Below, one piece after another: positions 1 through 10,939 of a stretch of DNA of 64,000 bases. The position numbers and the translations under genes were made by a program. Location: contig NC_030986.1 in assembly GCF_000149955.1 (NCBI RefSeq), positions 573,622 to 637,621 of the forward strand. Direction: 5' to 3'. Below the pieces are notes generated by a model. That model made no database searches, was not told the origin of the DNA, and saw only the letters and a program-made list of their open reading frames with translations. Each line of letters opens with the position of its first letter. Within the stretch, counting starts at the first letter, position 1. Origin of the DNA: Fusarium oxysporum f. sp. lycopersici 4287. Taxonomy: Eukaryota > Ascomycota > Sordariomycetes > Hypocreales > Nectriaceae.

Positions 1-726
1 GCGAGGATGGCGCAGAGGAGTAAAGCACGTCATGCGACGACGACGCGCCGAAATCCACAAGACTCGCAATATACATTTCTTCAAGTCCGACCACTCCAAG
101 GCCTGCCGAACCCAGACCGCAGCCAGAAACTTCTTCTGCGACTGAAGGAAGACCCTGGTATTCGCGCTGCCATGACGAAACACAAATTCGCTGTTGGTCT
201 CCTTACAGAGATGGAACCTCTTTCGCATACGCAAACAACACACGAGGGAACAAGTCGCATTCTGGGATTGAATCGCAATCAAGGCGAGGTCATCGAACTA
301 CGACTACGAACAGATGCGCACGATGGATATCGCGATTACAAAACCATTCGCAAGACATTGTGCCACGAACTGGCGCATAATGTTCATGGTCCGCATGACA
401 GGAACTTCTGGGACTTGTGTCATCAGATCGAGAGAGAAGTTGACGCTGCGGATTGGAAATCAGGCGGACATACGATTGGCGAAACATCGCGATATACTGT
501 TTCTGGACGTGATGAGGAAGAGGAGGATTATCCTGAGGACTTTGGTGGTTGGACTGGTGGTGAATTTGTGTTGGGAGGAGTTAAGAACAATTCTACTGCT
601 GGGATGAGTAGACGAGAGGTACTCGCCCAAGCAGCGCTTGAAAGGCAGAGAAAGGAGGTTGATTCCGAGCGGAAGGTCTTGGAGGAGCAAAGACAACGAA
701 CACCACCAGGTGATGAATCCAAGTAA
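1..726 (+). CDS. WLM-domain metalloprotease, 5' end cut by window
   Basis: The frame is open from base 1, and the first Met is at base 7, so the true start is probably upstream. A WLM (Wss1p-like metalloprotease) domain covers most of the visible 240 residues. It opens with a conserved stretch around LPNPDRS and DPGIRAAM, followed by LGLNRNQGEVIELRLRTD. The zinc-binding motif is HELAHNVHGPHDRNFW, i.e. HExxH with a third ligand His. In the family, Wss1/SPRTN-like proteases act on DNA-protein crosslinks and SUMO or ubiquitin conjugates. Fungal relatives of this sub-type often carry an N-terminal ubiquitin-like domain, which would lie outside the window (inference). The C-terminal 60 residues are charged and probably coiled-coil. 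No intron is seen in the visible part. Confidence 0.8.
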   Translation, partial: ARMAQRSKARHATTTRRNPQDSQYTFLQVRPLQGLPNPDRSQKLLLRLKEDPGIRAAMTKHKFAVGLLTEMEPLSHTQTTHEGTSRILGLNRNQGEVIELRLRTDAHDGYRDYKTIRKTLCHELAHNVHGPHDRNFWDLCHQIEREVDAADWKSGGHTIGETSRYTVSGRDEEEEDYPEDFGGWTGGEFVLGGVKNNSTAGMSRREVLAQAALERQRKEVDSERKVLEEQRQRTPPGDESK

Positions 727-841
727 CTAAATGACATTTCGGACAGCGAGGCGTAGGAATACCCATAGAAGGCATGGCACAGCATAGCATAAGCAGGCGT
801 TAGCATTACAATCTGATACACTATTTCCATACAATCGTGGC

Positions 842-2086
842 TCAATAAGGAAGAGGATCCAAGTTCAACCCCTCAACACTAAACTTGAACGCATCGTTTC
901 GCGAATAACTCCCCGCAGCATCAAGATCAAGACGGCCCCTGATACAATCACGGAAATCAACATCCGCAAAGATCAACCCATCAGGATCCTCCCACTGCGG
1001 TCCAGCAATGACATCTCCAAACGGCGAAACAATCGATGAACCTCCACGCGAAAGAAACCCCGCTTTTCCAGAAGAAACAGCGCTCTTCGCAGGAGGAGGT
1101 TGAGTGTTCGTACCATCATCATCACACCCCAACACAATCTCATTCCCATCCTCATCAAACACCGACTTACGTCTTCTTCGACTCGGCGATTTCGGCAGCG
1201 CAATCTCAAATCCCTCCTCTGTCATACACGACCCACGACGCTGTCTCACACCGTTTGTTTCAGAGGAAGTGGTGCTCTTGGGAACGCACATGTTGCTGCT
1301 GACGACGAAACAGCGTCCTTCAACACCGACTGTTCGCATGAGACCGAGCCATGCGTCGCGGTTATCGGCTGTAGGCGCGAGGTAGAGATTGATGTTTTGA
1401 GCGTAGAGGCTTTGGCGCAGGAGGGGCATGTAGTTCTCCCAGCAGATTGCGGCGGCGAGGTTGATGCGTATGCCGCGGATGGTGGTTGTTACGGCTTGGA
1501 GCGTGCTGGGGGAGCCTTGAGCCCAGATGAGGCGTTCAGAGCCAGTCTACAACCGTTAGTTCACCTCATATCATAATAGAGTAGAGGGGGGTCTTACAGG
1601 AAGGACTTTGCGACGCTTTCCAAGCATACCGCCCTTGGGACAAACATAAACAACAGAGCAATACAAGCTCCCACCAGCTTTCTCAATACAACCCACCACG
1701 ATAAAAACACCTGTATCCTTCGCAATGCGCTCTAGTTCCTCCCGTGAGCCATCACCACGGACTTCATCCTCCTCACCAAGCTGTCTCTTCACCCACTTGA
1801 TCCCCGCACCACCACCGCCAGGTCCAACGGTATCGCCGAGATCAATGGCTGAATCGAAGTAACGAGCGAATTCATCGCGTCCTTCTGCACTGCGATTACC
1901 AATCTCACAGCCGAAGGAGCTGCCGCGGGGATACCCGCCGATGAAGGCCTCGGGGAGGAGGAGGATGTCGATGTGGGATGAGGATGCGCGCTGGGCGAGG
2001 GTGTCGATGAGGGCGATGGTAGCGGAGGTGGAGGATTGGGTGCCTGGGGAGGCGGTTCCAAGACGGATATGACCAGCTGCAGCCAT
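842..2086 (-). CDS. Nitrilase (carbon-nitrogen hydrolase family)
   Basis: Two exons (2086-1598 and 1546-842) are joined by a 51 bp phase-0 intron and give about 397 residues. The join restores the family motif KVLPTGSERLIWAQG. The Glu-Lys-Cys triad is visible: Glu46 in LLLPEAFIGGYP, Lys160 in GKRRKVLPT and Cys198 in AAAICWENYMP. CWENYMP is the signature of true nitrilases, which turn nitriles into a carboxylic acid plus ammonia. Between about residues 240 and 310 there is a low-complexity insert rich in Ser, Arg and Asp, a feature I associate with fungal nitrilases. No signal peptide is seen, so the enzyme is probably cytosolic. The substrate cannot be read from sequence; cyanide hydratase is a related alternative. 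Confidence 0.88.
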
Positions 2087-2849
2087 TTTGTATCACTTAA
2101 AACATAAACACAGACACAGACACAGAAATATGCAGTTGGGGTAGAGGAGTAGTTATATAAGGTAGATCAGGTGAGGATGGCATGCTCAGCAACGAGCGGG
2201 GCAACTAAACCAAGCCAGTCCATTTCTACACAGTATTAAATGTTTCAATGTTTAACCCAGCGGATGCCTCGGCGCCTCTTTTTCAGCATTGGTCTGTAAG
2301 ATAAACAGTCAGAGTTCGTTGAAAGCTGAGTGAGAAGTTGGGAGCTAGACCATCTTTGAAGCTACCCCGCATAGACATGGAGATATGCGGCCCGCTGCGG
2401 CATCATGGCTTCGGGCTTCGGATCCGAGGCAAGAGGCGATGTCGGATGAGATATGATACAAGATATGACTTGTGAAGAGTGGATAGAACTTATTGTGATG
2501 AGTCTAATTGATAATGGGAACAGGAGTTAGTCACTCGTCTCGCCGACATCGAACCTAACGCTCATCAAAGCACTCTTACAGTGATGAGAACCGTTGAGGG
2601 AGACATTGTTCAAGCACAAGCGATATACACTGGGGCCTCGAGTGAAACTTTGTAAATGCCATCAAGGTGAGGATTGTCATCTTGGAAGACGGTTGTTGCC
2701 CGGTGGATATCGCAGGCCTTGTAAGTCCTTATCAAACCATGCAGAATAGTCTATAACAAGTTTCGTTTTCTGTAGCTGTGACAGTTTGCTCAATTCATCA
2801 TAACTCTTTATACTTTTCTTACATGCCCAGGGTATTCTTCCACACAGCT
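2087..2849. other. Intergenic, nitrilase promoter side
   Basis: This 763 bp stretch separates the nitrilase start from the MRE11 3' end. Both genes are on the minus strand. No convincing ORF or RNA gene was found. It presumably holds the nitrilase promoter and the MRE11 terminator. Confidence 0.6.
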
Positions 2850-5166
2850 CTATCTCCTCCTCGTACTTCGTGTCGTCGCAGGCGCCGGCTCAAACGCATC
2901 ATCATCCGAAATCTCATCATCGCTAATCTCAACAGCCTTACTCTGCGTACCGCCCTTCTGTGACTGTGAAAAGTTCAACTTTGTCTGCCGTGTATTCTTA
3001 CCCGCTCCTCGAGTCGCCGGTGCCTTGGCGGTGCTCTTCGCAGCGGTTCGTCGCGTCTTTGGTGGAGGAGGTGCGGGTTCTTCTGATTCCATAATCACGT
3101 CTTCTTCCTCGTCTTCACTGTCTTCAAATGCCTTGCGGCCTCGTCCCTTTGCCGGGGCCTTTTTGGCTGGTGCTGCTTTTGTGGCGCGTGTTGCTCGTTT
3201 GGCTGCTGGTTTCTTCGCAGGTGCAGGGAGCGGTTCATCGTCGTCCATCAAGTCCATGTCATCGTCTTGCTGTGTTGCCTTGGCTCGTCCACGTGCAGTC
3301 TTGCGTGCTGGCGCAGGTGCGGGTGCAGATGCGCGTGAAGAGGTCTCGGCCTGTTCATCCTCATATGTCCAGGCATCTGGCTCATTCTCCCAGCTACCAT
3401 CAAAGTCACTGTCCCAGGTCGCTGGCTTTGGCTTGAGAACTCGCTTCCTCTCCGCTCGTGCTGTCTGCATGCCGCTAGCTTGCTGCTGCTCGATCCTTGT
3501 TCGGTAGATATCCATGGCACTGTTGAGGTCTTCGTCGTCCGACTCCAAGCCCAGCATGGATCGGACTTGTCCCGTTAGGTGCTCTGAAACAAACAGCTCC
3601 ATCGCGTGCTTGTCATCCTTTGTCACGAATTGAGTCACAGCATCACCAAAAGGTCCTTGAGGAAGGACCTTGAGTGATTGCGCCGACAGAAAGTCTTGCA
3701 CCAGATTCTCCACCTTGACCATGTCATCAGCACCATCGAGTGCCTCAAGAGCATCTGTTGGGTTGGCAGCATTCGCCTTGCCTGGACGTTGTCAGTAAAT
3801 TGTCTACCGAGCTGCGACAGTAACCTACGCTGTGACGTCTTTTTGCGATAAAAGTAGACAACATCATTCGTGTTGGCCACCTTACCAACAAATCGATTTG
3901 AGAACCTCTGGGGATTCTCAACCTCAAACTGGCCACCTTCCGTGGCTGTGTACTCCACTTTCAGACGAATTAGCGGAAGAGGTCGTTCTTCTAGAGCCTC
4001 TTCGTCTGTCTGGATGGCCTCCCAATCCGCATTGGCCTCCTCGATCATCTCCTCAACCACCTCCATCAGTCTTCGTGTGACTTCCTGGCGATTATCCTTC
4101 TTCTTGTCAAGTCCTTTGAAGCGCTTGTCCTGCGCAAGGATGACTTCCCGTGTGACAAAGGGACGCACACTCTTGAGAGGAAGCTTGTCGACCTTGAAGT
4201 CTTTGCCGGTCACGCTCACAATAGCAACGTGCTTCTGAACCGCCTCACCGGGCACCAGTGAAGTTGCGACGGATGAGCCGGGCTGCATGACGTGAAAGCC
4301 TGTTTCGGGGTTCTGTGTAGGGTCGATCAAACACGCGAACTAATGTATTAAGGTACCATACAGAGACGAGGGTATGCTACATAAGTTCTTATTTGGGTAA
4401 GATTCGAATCAGAAAATTAAATATCAACTCAAGCAATAGGGTAGTTGAGCTACTTTTGCCCCTCCACAAGGGCTGTAGTAGGCATGCCTAAGGAATAATT
4501 TAAGGTTTTGGCAGGGTTCCAGTGATAACATTGCTCAACCCAAACAGGGCAAGCTTTGTAAGGCCCTTCTGTAGCAGAATCGGCTTGGCCTCGATGTTGT
4601 CTGCCTCAGGGACACGGCCGTAGTAATTGAGTAGCCCGCTCGCTTGTAAAAGATCAAGCGAACAGTAGTTACCTTCACCGGAAGGATCATCATGATTGCC
4701 ATGGATCGAAAAGACAGGAATGGAAATGTTGATGTCGGGATCTTCGTAGTTGACATGCGTGAATGCACCTTCAAAGACAGATGCAGCATCGGAGAGGAAT
4801 TCGAGAGGACAAGGTTTCATGCCCAGGCAGTTTTGTCGGAGTGTACGCATGACTTGGTACAGGGACTTTCGGGAGGGTTTGTTGTCGTGAAAGAGATCGC
4901 CAGCGAGGAGAACCATGTCGACCTATTCATGTTAGAAGTCATGATTGATATCAAGGGCGATGGGTCGTACATCTTCAGTCCGGGCGAGGTTCAAAATCTC
5001 ATCGAAAGTTCTCCAACTATCATCCCTACGAATCGGGTCTCGCTCTTCATAACCGACATGATTGTCGGTCGCAACGAGGATACGAATGGTATCCGCCTCT
5101 ACGGTCGTTAGTAAGAGCAGCAGAAATACTGGGCCAAAAGATAGACTCACCGGTGAACTCGGGCAT
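2850..5166 (-). CDS. MRE11: MRE11 double-strand-break repair nuclease, catalytic core interrupted
   Basis: Mre11 is the nuclease of the MRX/MRN complex that processes DNA double-strand breaks. The start MPEFT at 5166 is followed by a short intron, then [15 protein letters not shown] (motif I). A second intron leads to [15 protein letters not shown] (motif II) and [13 protein letters not shown] (motif III). The reading stops being Mre11 after LALFGLSNV (about 4527) and resumes at [15 protein letters not shown] (4333). The intervening part should carry motifs IV (HQNHH) and V (GHEHE), about 64 residues by family comparison. It is replaced by 193 bases with stops in frame. After 4333 the capping domain, a 47 bp intron (3828-3782) and the acidic, GAR-like C-terminus ending STRRR are intact. 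An intron from GTTATC at 4529 to TTAG at 4340 would restore the frame, but the product would lack two metal-binding motifs. It could be a recent pseudogene, an assembly artefact or a nuclease-dead allele. Confidence 0.85.
4334..4526. other. Non-homologous segment replacing the MRE11 motif IV-V region
   Basis: These 193 bases are AT-rich, have stops in the MRE11 frame and show no resemblance to Mre11 in any frame. They contain a perfect 12 bp palindrome TAGGCATGCCTA at 4479-4490 and a GC hairpin (GCCCC...GGGC) just beside it. No terminal inverted repeat or target duplication is obvious at the edges. Its length is close to the coding length that appears to be missing. Confidence 0.65.
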
Positions 5167-6719
5167 CTTGTACAGCTTACAATTTGTGTGACACAATCGA
5201 GCTGTGACGTGTGACCTAATTAGGTGTGGATGAATATGCTTTACGCGGGCTGTTTCAGTGAGACGCGAGCAGTAGCTGGGAAGGTGACGCGCCCCAATGC
5301 GAGGTCACGTGCACCTCAGCTTTACACCTCCACAGCCTAACAATGGCCCTGATCCCAAAAGTGATTGCTCATCTTTTTCCGAGCTGTCAGAATAATATCG
5401 AGTCCTTCCAGAAAAGCAAAAGCAGCAAAGGGCGGGTTCTAAACTCTGACGCCAGCCGTTGAATGGCAGCGGGATCTTGCAGCAGGTGTCAACCCCGAGT
5501 CAGTGATTGATTGATTGATTGCGCAGGTGAAAGACTATTTGATCAACATCAGACCACGTTTCGACCCATCATCTCAGCGCTAATAAGGTCTCGGTCTCGT
5601 TCCGCACTAGACTCCGTTCCTGTTCCTGAAGTTTCCCACAGGCGATGTTACCATTGCACGTTTAGTTTAATGCATGGAGAAAAACGGACGTTGGGTTCAC
5701 TGTAACATTGTGTTTCTGCACCTCGATACGCGAATCAGCAAAACCTCCACTCTCATGTCCCTATATCGTGAGGGATATTGATAGGATGAATTACGAGATG
5801 CACGGTTGTTAATTGAAAAAGCTTGGCTGATCAAGAATGAGGCCATTATCATCAGCGGGATGTGGAGATTTTGGTCCACCTGCTGCGCGTGCGTCCTGAG
5901 ACTCGCGATCTCGACCTTGTACAGTTGATCCCAACAACGTGGCACAGCCATCTCTCCTTTCGTTTCTTTTTCTTTCGTAGTAGTATTCACAATGCAAGGG
6001 GATATCGATGTGTATTTGCTTTTTATATGTTTCAGTCCTCGGTGGCTGTTTATTTTCTCTCACATAATTCTCCTTCCGTTTTCATCTTTCTTCAACTTGT
6101 TAACACAGACCATGCTCTGCCCCGACCAACATCATCAGATGCTTCATTTGGCTTGTCCCGTATGCCCGAAACTACTACCTTCCTGGTCGACTCACATACA
6201 GTAAGCAAGAACAAAAAAGAGCTCAAACCACCGTTACTTGTCATGATCCTAGCTGTCCAATCCCTGGAAAAACATGCAGCTCACGGACCCGTGGGTGCTG
6301 GATGAGTGATTGCGACACAAGATACGATTGGCTTGGACTTTAGCTTCGATCCTTTTACAAGACGCCAATTGCGATTTAGTAATTCAGCAGCTCCAAGGCT
6401 GGTCCTTGACGACGCCATCGTAAGATCCATTATACCTTGTTGATGCTCCCGCGATCACACCTCCGCTTTCAATATCCGCATCTAAGCAACCAACTCCTAT
6501 TCCAATCACTCGACCCCTTCTCCGCTCGAGGGGGCGAGTAGTACTTATCTACATACGTTGTTCATGATTCCACGTTTCAAGGCCTCTGCTGTTCTTATAT
6601 CACTGTCCAACTTTCGCTGTTCAAATCCTTCTTGTCCAGCTTGTACAGCAACCATCCCTACACTCGCCTTATACCCACGTCCCTGGACTTACAGCCTAAC
6701 TTGATCATCATATCATACC
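5167..6719. other. Intergenic between MRE11 and F-box gene
   Basis: This 1.55 kb region lies between divergent starts. It carries a TGAT tetranucleotide microsatellite at 5504-5521 and long pyrimidine-rich tracts from about 5950 to 6700 that look like the promoter and 5' leader of the F-box gene. No ORF in it was convincing. Confidence 0.6.
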
Positions 6720-8354
6720 ATGCATCTCGTTGCCAGGATGGACCGGGATGTCCTCCACGGAGGGAATATCTGGTCTCCCAGCCCAATCTTCCAGACGGAG
6801 GTTCCTTTCTTTTGGCGGAAGCGACGGCAGCTTTCTATTGGCGATCTTCCCGTCGAGATCTTTACCGCCATATGTCGCAATCTCTGTGTGCATTGCCAGC
6901 ATGCACATGTCGTCGATCTCCCGCCAGATGAGATCGACCACGCCATTGAGGCCCAGCAGGCATTATCTCGCTTGAGCCGCACGTGTCGACGTTTTCGAAA
7001 TACGGCTCAGCCTATCTTGTACCACTGTTATCACTCAGGACGACAGTCGGATCCTTCGAGTAGTCCTGAGTGGTGGGGTGATACTGATGCAAGGAGACGA
7101 GAAGTTGAGACTCTCGAGGGGTTTCTTCGTACTCTTCTTGAGAGACCTGACTTGGCTAAACATGTTCGTGCTTTGGCATTCTTTGCGTTGAGAGAAGTGA
7201 CTGCTCGTCAGATCTCTGAAGAAACGCAGGCTCTCTTTCGACAAGCTGGTGAGCGCGCTGGTTTTCGTGCTCTGCCGTCTTATGAACATGTTGATTCAAA
7301 GTGGTTGCAAGAAGCTTCCATTATGGCTGCGCCTTTCGTGGAGCAACTACTTATTTACCGATCATCACAAGAAGGGCTACAGTACATAAGAGACTCCCCT
7401 TTCTACTTACCAAATCTCAAGTATCTAGTATTGCCAGGCCAGGGCAAGAATCCTGACGAATGCTGCCACATTCAACAAATGCAGGATGTCCTAGCCAAAG
7501 CACAGAATCTTGAAGTGTTGGCAGCCAGCGATGCAGACTGCGGGACAGACATCCCCCTTCGTGAACGCTTCCGCTCAGAACCATGGGACACTGCCCTCGC
7601 AAGTCTCCGCCGCCTATCACTACACGGCCTAGACCCCGATAATCTCGCCAAAATCCTTCGCCGAAGTCCGGTTCTCGAAGACCTCGAATACTTCTGCGAT
7701 ATGGATAAATACACTGTTCTCCAACATCACCACCTCACCCCCGTTAGTCAATCATTACGGCGATTATGCTACACCAGCACAACGTGGGAGCACACATCCG
7801 GCGGCGCACAAGATATCATCGAACAAGTATCTATGTTCCTCCGCTGGGACTCATCACTCCGTGGCGACGCCAGCTTCGTCGACTTTCCCCGTCTTGAGAT
7901 CCTCGAGATTGAACAACTTCTCCTTTACGGTCCTGTTTTCGACGATGAAGAAGAGCGAGAGCAAAGATTCGAAGCGATGAAAGATATTGGACCTGAGATT
8001 TTCATGGCGAGTCTCCCTTCATCATTGCAGATTCTTCATATAGGAATGGTGTTGGCTTGGCCAGAAATGCACCGAGACCTACTTGGCATGGCGAAGAAGG
8101 TATATCGGTTTCAGAACTTGAGTGTCGTCGCTGTAGATCCTTATGAAGTCCCGCCAAAAGAAGAGATCAAAGAACTTGAAGATGCTTTTGCATCAAAAGG
8201 CATTGTTTTTAGAATAGGGCAGACGACACAAGTTCCCTTTGGGAGGGGCATGTTGGGTGTCAGACCAGGACACCCTGAGAGATCGAGTGAAGGAGATCTC
8301 AAGTTTCCGTTGAATCATAGGAATCCGTCATATCTGGACTTTTTGGACTTTTAG
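6720..8354 (+). CDS. F-box-like / leucine-rich repeat protein
   Basis: This is an intronless ORF of 544 residues. An F-box-like segment begins near residue 38 with LSIGDLPVEIFTAICRNL. It is interrupted by a Cys/His-containing loop (CVHCQHAH) before continuing as ALSRLSRTCRRFRNTAQPILY, a pattern common in filamentous fungal F-box proteins. The rest has irregular leucine-rich spacing (LRRLSLHGLDPDNLAKIL, LEDLEYF, LEILEIEQLLLYG) typical of substrate-binding LRR regions. By family, it would act as a substrate adaptor of an SCF ubiquitin ligase; the target is unknown. There are start codons at residues 1 and 7, and the first is used here. Confidence 0.75.
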   Translation: MHLVARMDRDVLHGGNIWSPSPIFQTEVPFFWRKRRQLSIGDLPVEIFTAICRNLCVHCQHAHVVDLPPDEIDHAIEAQQALSRLSRTCRRFRNTAQPILYHCYHSGRQSDPSSSPEWWGDTDARRREVETLEGFLRTLLERPDLAKHVRALAFFALREVTARQISEETQALFRQAGERAGFRALPSYEHVDSKWLQEASIMAAPFVEQLLIYRSSQEGLQYIRDSPFYLPNLKYLVLPGQGKNPDECCHIQQMQDVLAKAQNLEVLAASDADCGTDIPLRERFRSEPWDTALASLRRLSLHGLDPDNLAKILRRSPVLEDLEYFCDMDKYTVLQHHHLTPVSQSLRRLCYTSTTWEHTSGGAQDIIEQVSMFLRWDSSLRGDASFVDFPRLEILEIEQLLLYGPVFDDEEEREQRFEAMKDIGPEIFMASLPSSLQILHIGMVLAWPEMHRDLLGMAKKVYRFQNLSVVAVDPYEVPPKEEIKELEDAFASKGIVFRIGQTTQVPFGRGMLGVRPGHPERSSEGDLKFPLNHRNPSYLDFLDF

Positions 8355-9100
8355 ATAATAAATATGTCTACGAGTTAAGAACATGCAATGAGATTACTCG
8401 GTGAAATTACGTTGCTGATGGATGGAGTAATGGCCTGATGCCACTATCTCATGATGCGATTTCGGCTCATTTAACGACTATATGATACTATCATCTCCTC
8501 CATAGCCGTGAGTTTGGCATGTGCTTCTAGTGACGATAAACTACCGGGACACTCTCTAGCCACACATGTGAGGTCGAAATATCGATGTCTACAAGTGATA
8601 AGAATTGGATGACTCTTGGGGAAGTTGGTTGGCAATATCGACATGTTCGCCAAGACTTATGACAACTGACACTGACAAAACGACTAAAGAGTCAGATTGA
8701 CTTTCATCTGTTCTCTCAGGTACTATCAGTCGAGCTCTTTGCCTGTGGGCTGGCGAGAGTGACTCTACAATCCAGCGATAGGTTCGCCGGTGTACGCTTT
8801 AACTAGGTATACGGGTGGTGTTGAGACTTCTATGCATCTCGCGGACTTTGGCCTCCTCGGGGAGTGCCTTCTAATTGAAGTCGTCCACAACTTGAGTTCA
8901 ATTGACTCGAGTGAAGATACACCGAAATGGTACAATTGTCGAACGTCATTTTAGCACACGTTGGGAGTTAACTTTTAGGGTTGGAAACATGGTTCATGAA
9001 TTGTTTAATGTGGAAGATAGTATTCATCTTGACTACATACGCTCATTACCCGCGAACGGGCATCTTCATATACACTGTAAACATCCGATAAAGGACGCAT
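8355..9100. other. Intergenic, convergent 3' ends
   Basis: 746 bp lie between the 3' ends of the F-box gene and the permease. Only short chance ORFs are present, and I see no repeat or RNA gene. Confidence 0.6.
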
Positions 9101-10939
9101 CTAGAACAACCAAGAGACGAAGGTCTTGTAGAACCATCCTCCACGGTTGGGACCCTCGGCCTCACGCTTAGCGGCCTGAGCAGCCAAGAACTCCTCCTCC
9201 TCACGATCAATAACATCCTTTCCAGTGTAGAAGTCGGCCTCATGGGGCTTGACACCGCGAGACTTGGTGATGAACTTGTGGCCAAAGATGAGGATCAGGT
9301 ACACGGGAATACCAAGGTAACCAGTGATGAAAGTCTTGTACTTCTCACCACCAAAGATCTTGCCAGTCTCTTGATCCCTGACGAAAACGTCGTAGTTCTT
9401 GGTGAGGGCGATGAGAATGCACATGGAGAGAGCAGCGATGGATCCCCACATGCCGAAGGGGGCGACGTAGGGAAGAGCTTCGTTGGCGAGGCCTTGGGCC
9501 TTCTTGGCGCGGCACCACCAGATGTGAGTTGTGAGGATAGAGATCCAGGACATGAGACCGAAGATGGTGGTGAGGTTGACGAAGTAACCGAAAACCTTGG
9601 TCGAGTCGTCTGCAACGTTCATGAAAGCCAGGAGACAGAACGAAGCAGACATGGCAAGGGCGTAGATGGGAACACCGTGCTTGTCAGTCTTCTTGAAGAT
9701 AGCAGGGGCTGAACCGTCAGAAGCAAGACCGTAAAGAGTACGGCTAGCAATGTACAGATCAGAGTTGGAGGCGGAGAAGACGAAGACGCAGATACAAGCG
9801 TTGACGATGTGAGGGAGGACCTTGACACCAGCGATATCGGCAGCGACGACGAAGGGAGAGGCAGAAGCACCGGTCTTGGCCTTGTTGGCAAAGGCAAGCT
9901 CCTCGGAGTTGTAGGGGACGATCATTCCGACGAGGAGGACGGAGAGACAGTAGAAAAAGAGGATTCGGTAAAAGGTCAGCTTGATGGCGCGAGGGACGGT
10001 CTTGCGGGGGTTCTGAGCCTCAGCGACTGTTACACCGACGAGCTCAGTTCCGAGGTAGGCAAAGGTAGCATTGACCATGCAGGACCAGAAGCCGAGGAAT
10101 CGTCCAGCGTCGCCAGTCATGATATAAGGCTTGAAGGCGCTGTTTTCGTTAGCAAGGCTCAGAGAGAAAGCGTAAAGAGTTGGGGAACATACCCAGGGTT
10201 GCTCCAGTATCGGAAACCCTTTCGGTCATGGTCAGGACCACCGCCAAGAGCGAGAACCAGAGAGAAGAGGATGATTCCAATGATGACGATGACCTTGAAC
10301 GAAGAAAGCCAGAACTCGAGTTCACCGAAGAATCGAATGCCGAAATAGTTGATGACGCAGATGGTGACTAAAAAGATGGCGATAAAGACACCTGGATTGA
10401 CTGTGTCTCGATCAACCCAATATTGAATGACCAACGCAGCAGCAGTGAGTTGATTAGGCGTGACGATGATGTATTTGAACCAGTAACTGAACCTGTTAGC
10501 TCGCGTGACCTCTAAGATGTCAGAAATACAATACTCACGTCCAGCCAAGCGCAAAGCCAAGCGAAGGATCACAGAATCGAGAAGCATAACCAGTGAAACC
10601 AGCAGACATGGGGAGCCAAGCAGCCATCTCACCAAGCGCAGCCATGACGAGGAAGACGACAAAACCAACGAGCGTATAACAGATGAAGACAGAACCAGGA
10701 CCAGCTTGAGCCAAAGCCTTGCCAGTGCCGACAATAAGACCAGTACCGATCGCACCACCGATAGCAATCATGGTGATGTGACGGGCCTTGAGACCACGGT
10801 GCAGCGACGTCTCAGCGCTGGTCTCGAGACCGCGAATGTGACGATCCTCACCGACCCCGAGGTCTTTGGTGGGAGCTGCAGAGGCATCGTAGCCGAGATC
10901 CGTCTTCTCGACGTCGTTTCCCCTTTCGACGCCGCTCAT
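9101..10939 (-). CDS. Amino-acid permease, YAT family (INDA1-like)
   Basis: Three exons (10939-10539, 10486-10193, 10139-9101) give about 577 residues. The first membrane segments carry the amino-acid permease signature HRGLKARHITMIAIGGAIGTGL, shortened here to its core GGAIGTGLIVGTG. Splicing gives FALGWTYWFKYIIVTPNQL across intron 1 and YWSNPGAFKPYIMTGD across intron 2. Twelve hydrophobic segments are expected and visible in outline. A soluble N-terminus of about 60 residues and a Glu-rich C-terminus (DREEEEF) are typical of nitrogen-regulated, ubiquitin-sorted permeases. The sequence is closest in character to the fungal INDA1/Gap1-type general permeases, which import amino acids by proton symport at the plasma membrane. 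Substrate range cannot be read from sequence. Confidence 0.9.

Noticed and set aside
4340..4529. The MRE11 gap read as a normal intron
   Set aside because: Borders GTTATC...TTAG would restore the frame, but the donor is weak and the product would lack conserved catalytic residues. A true intron would not remove conserved coding sequence.
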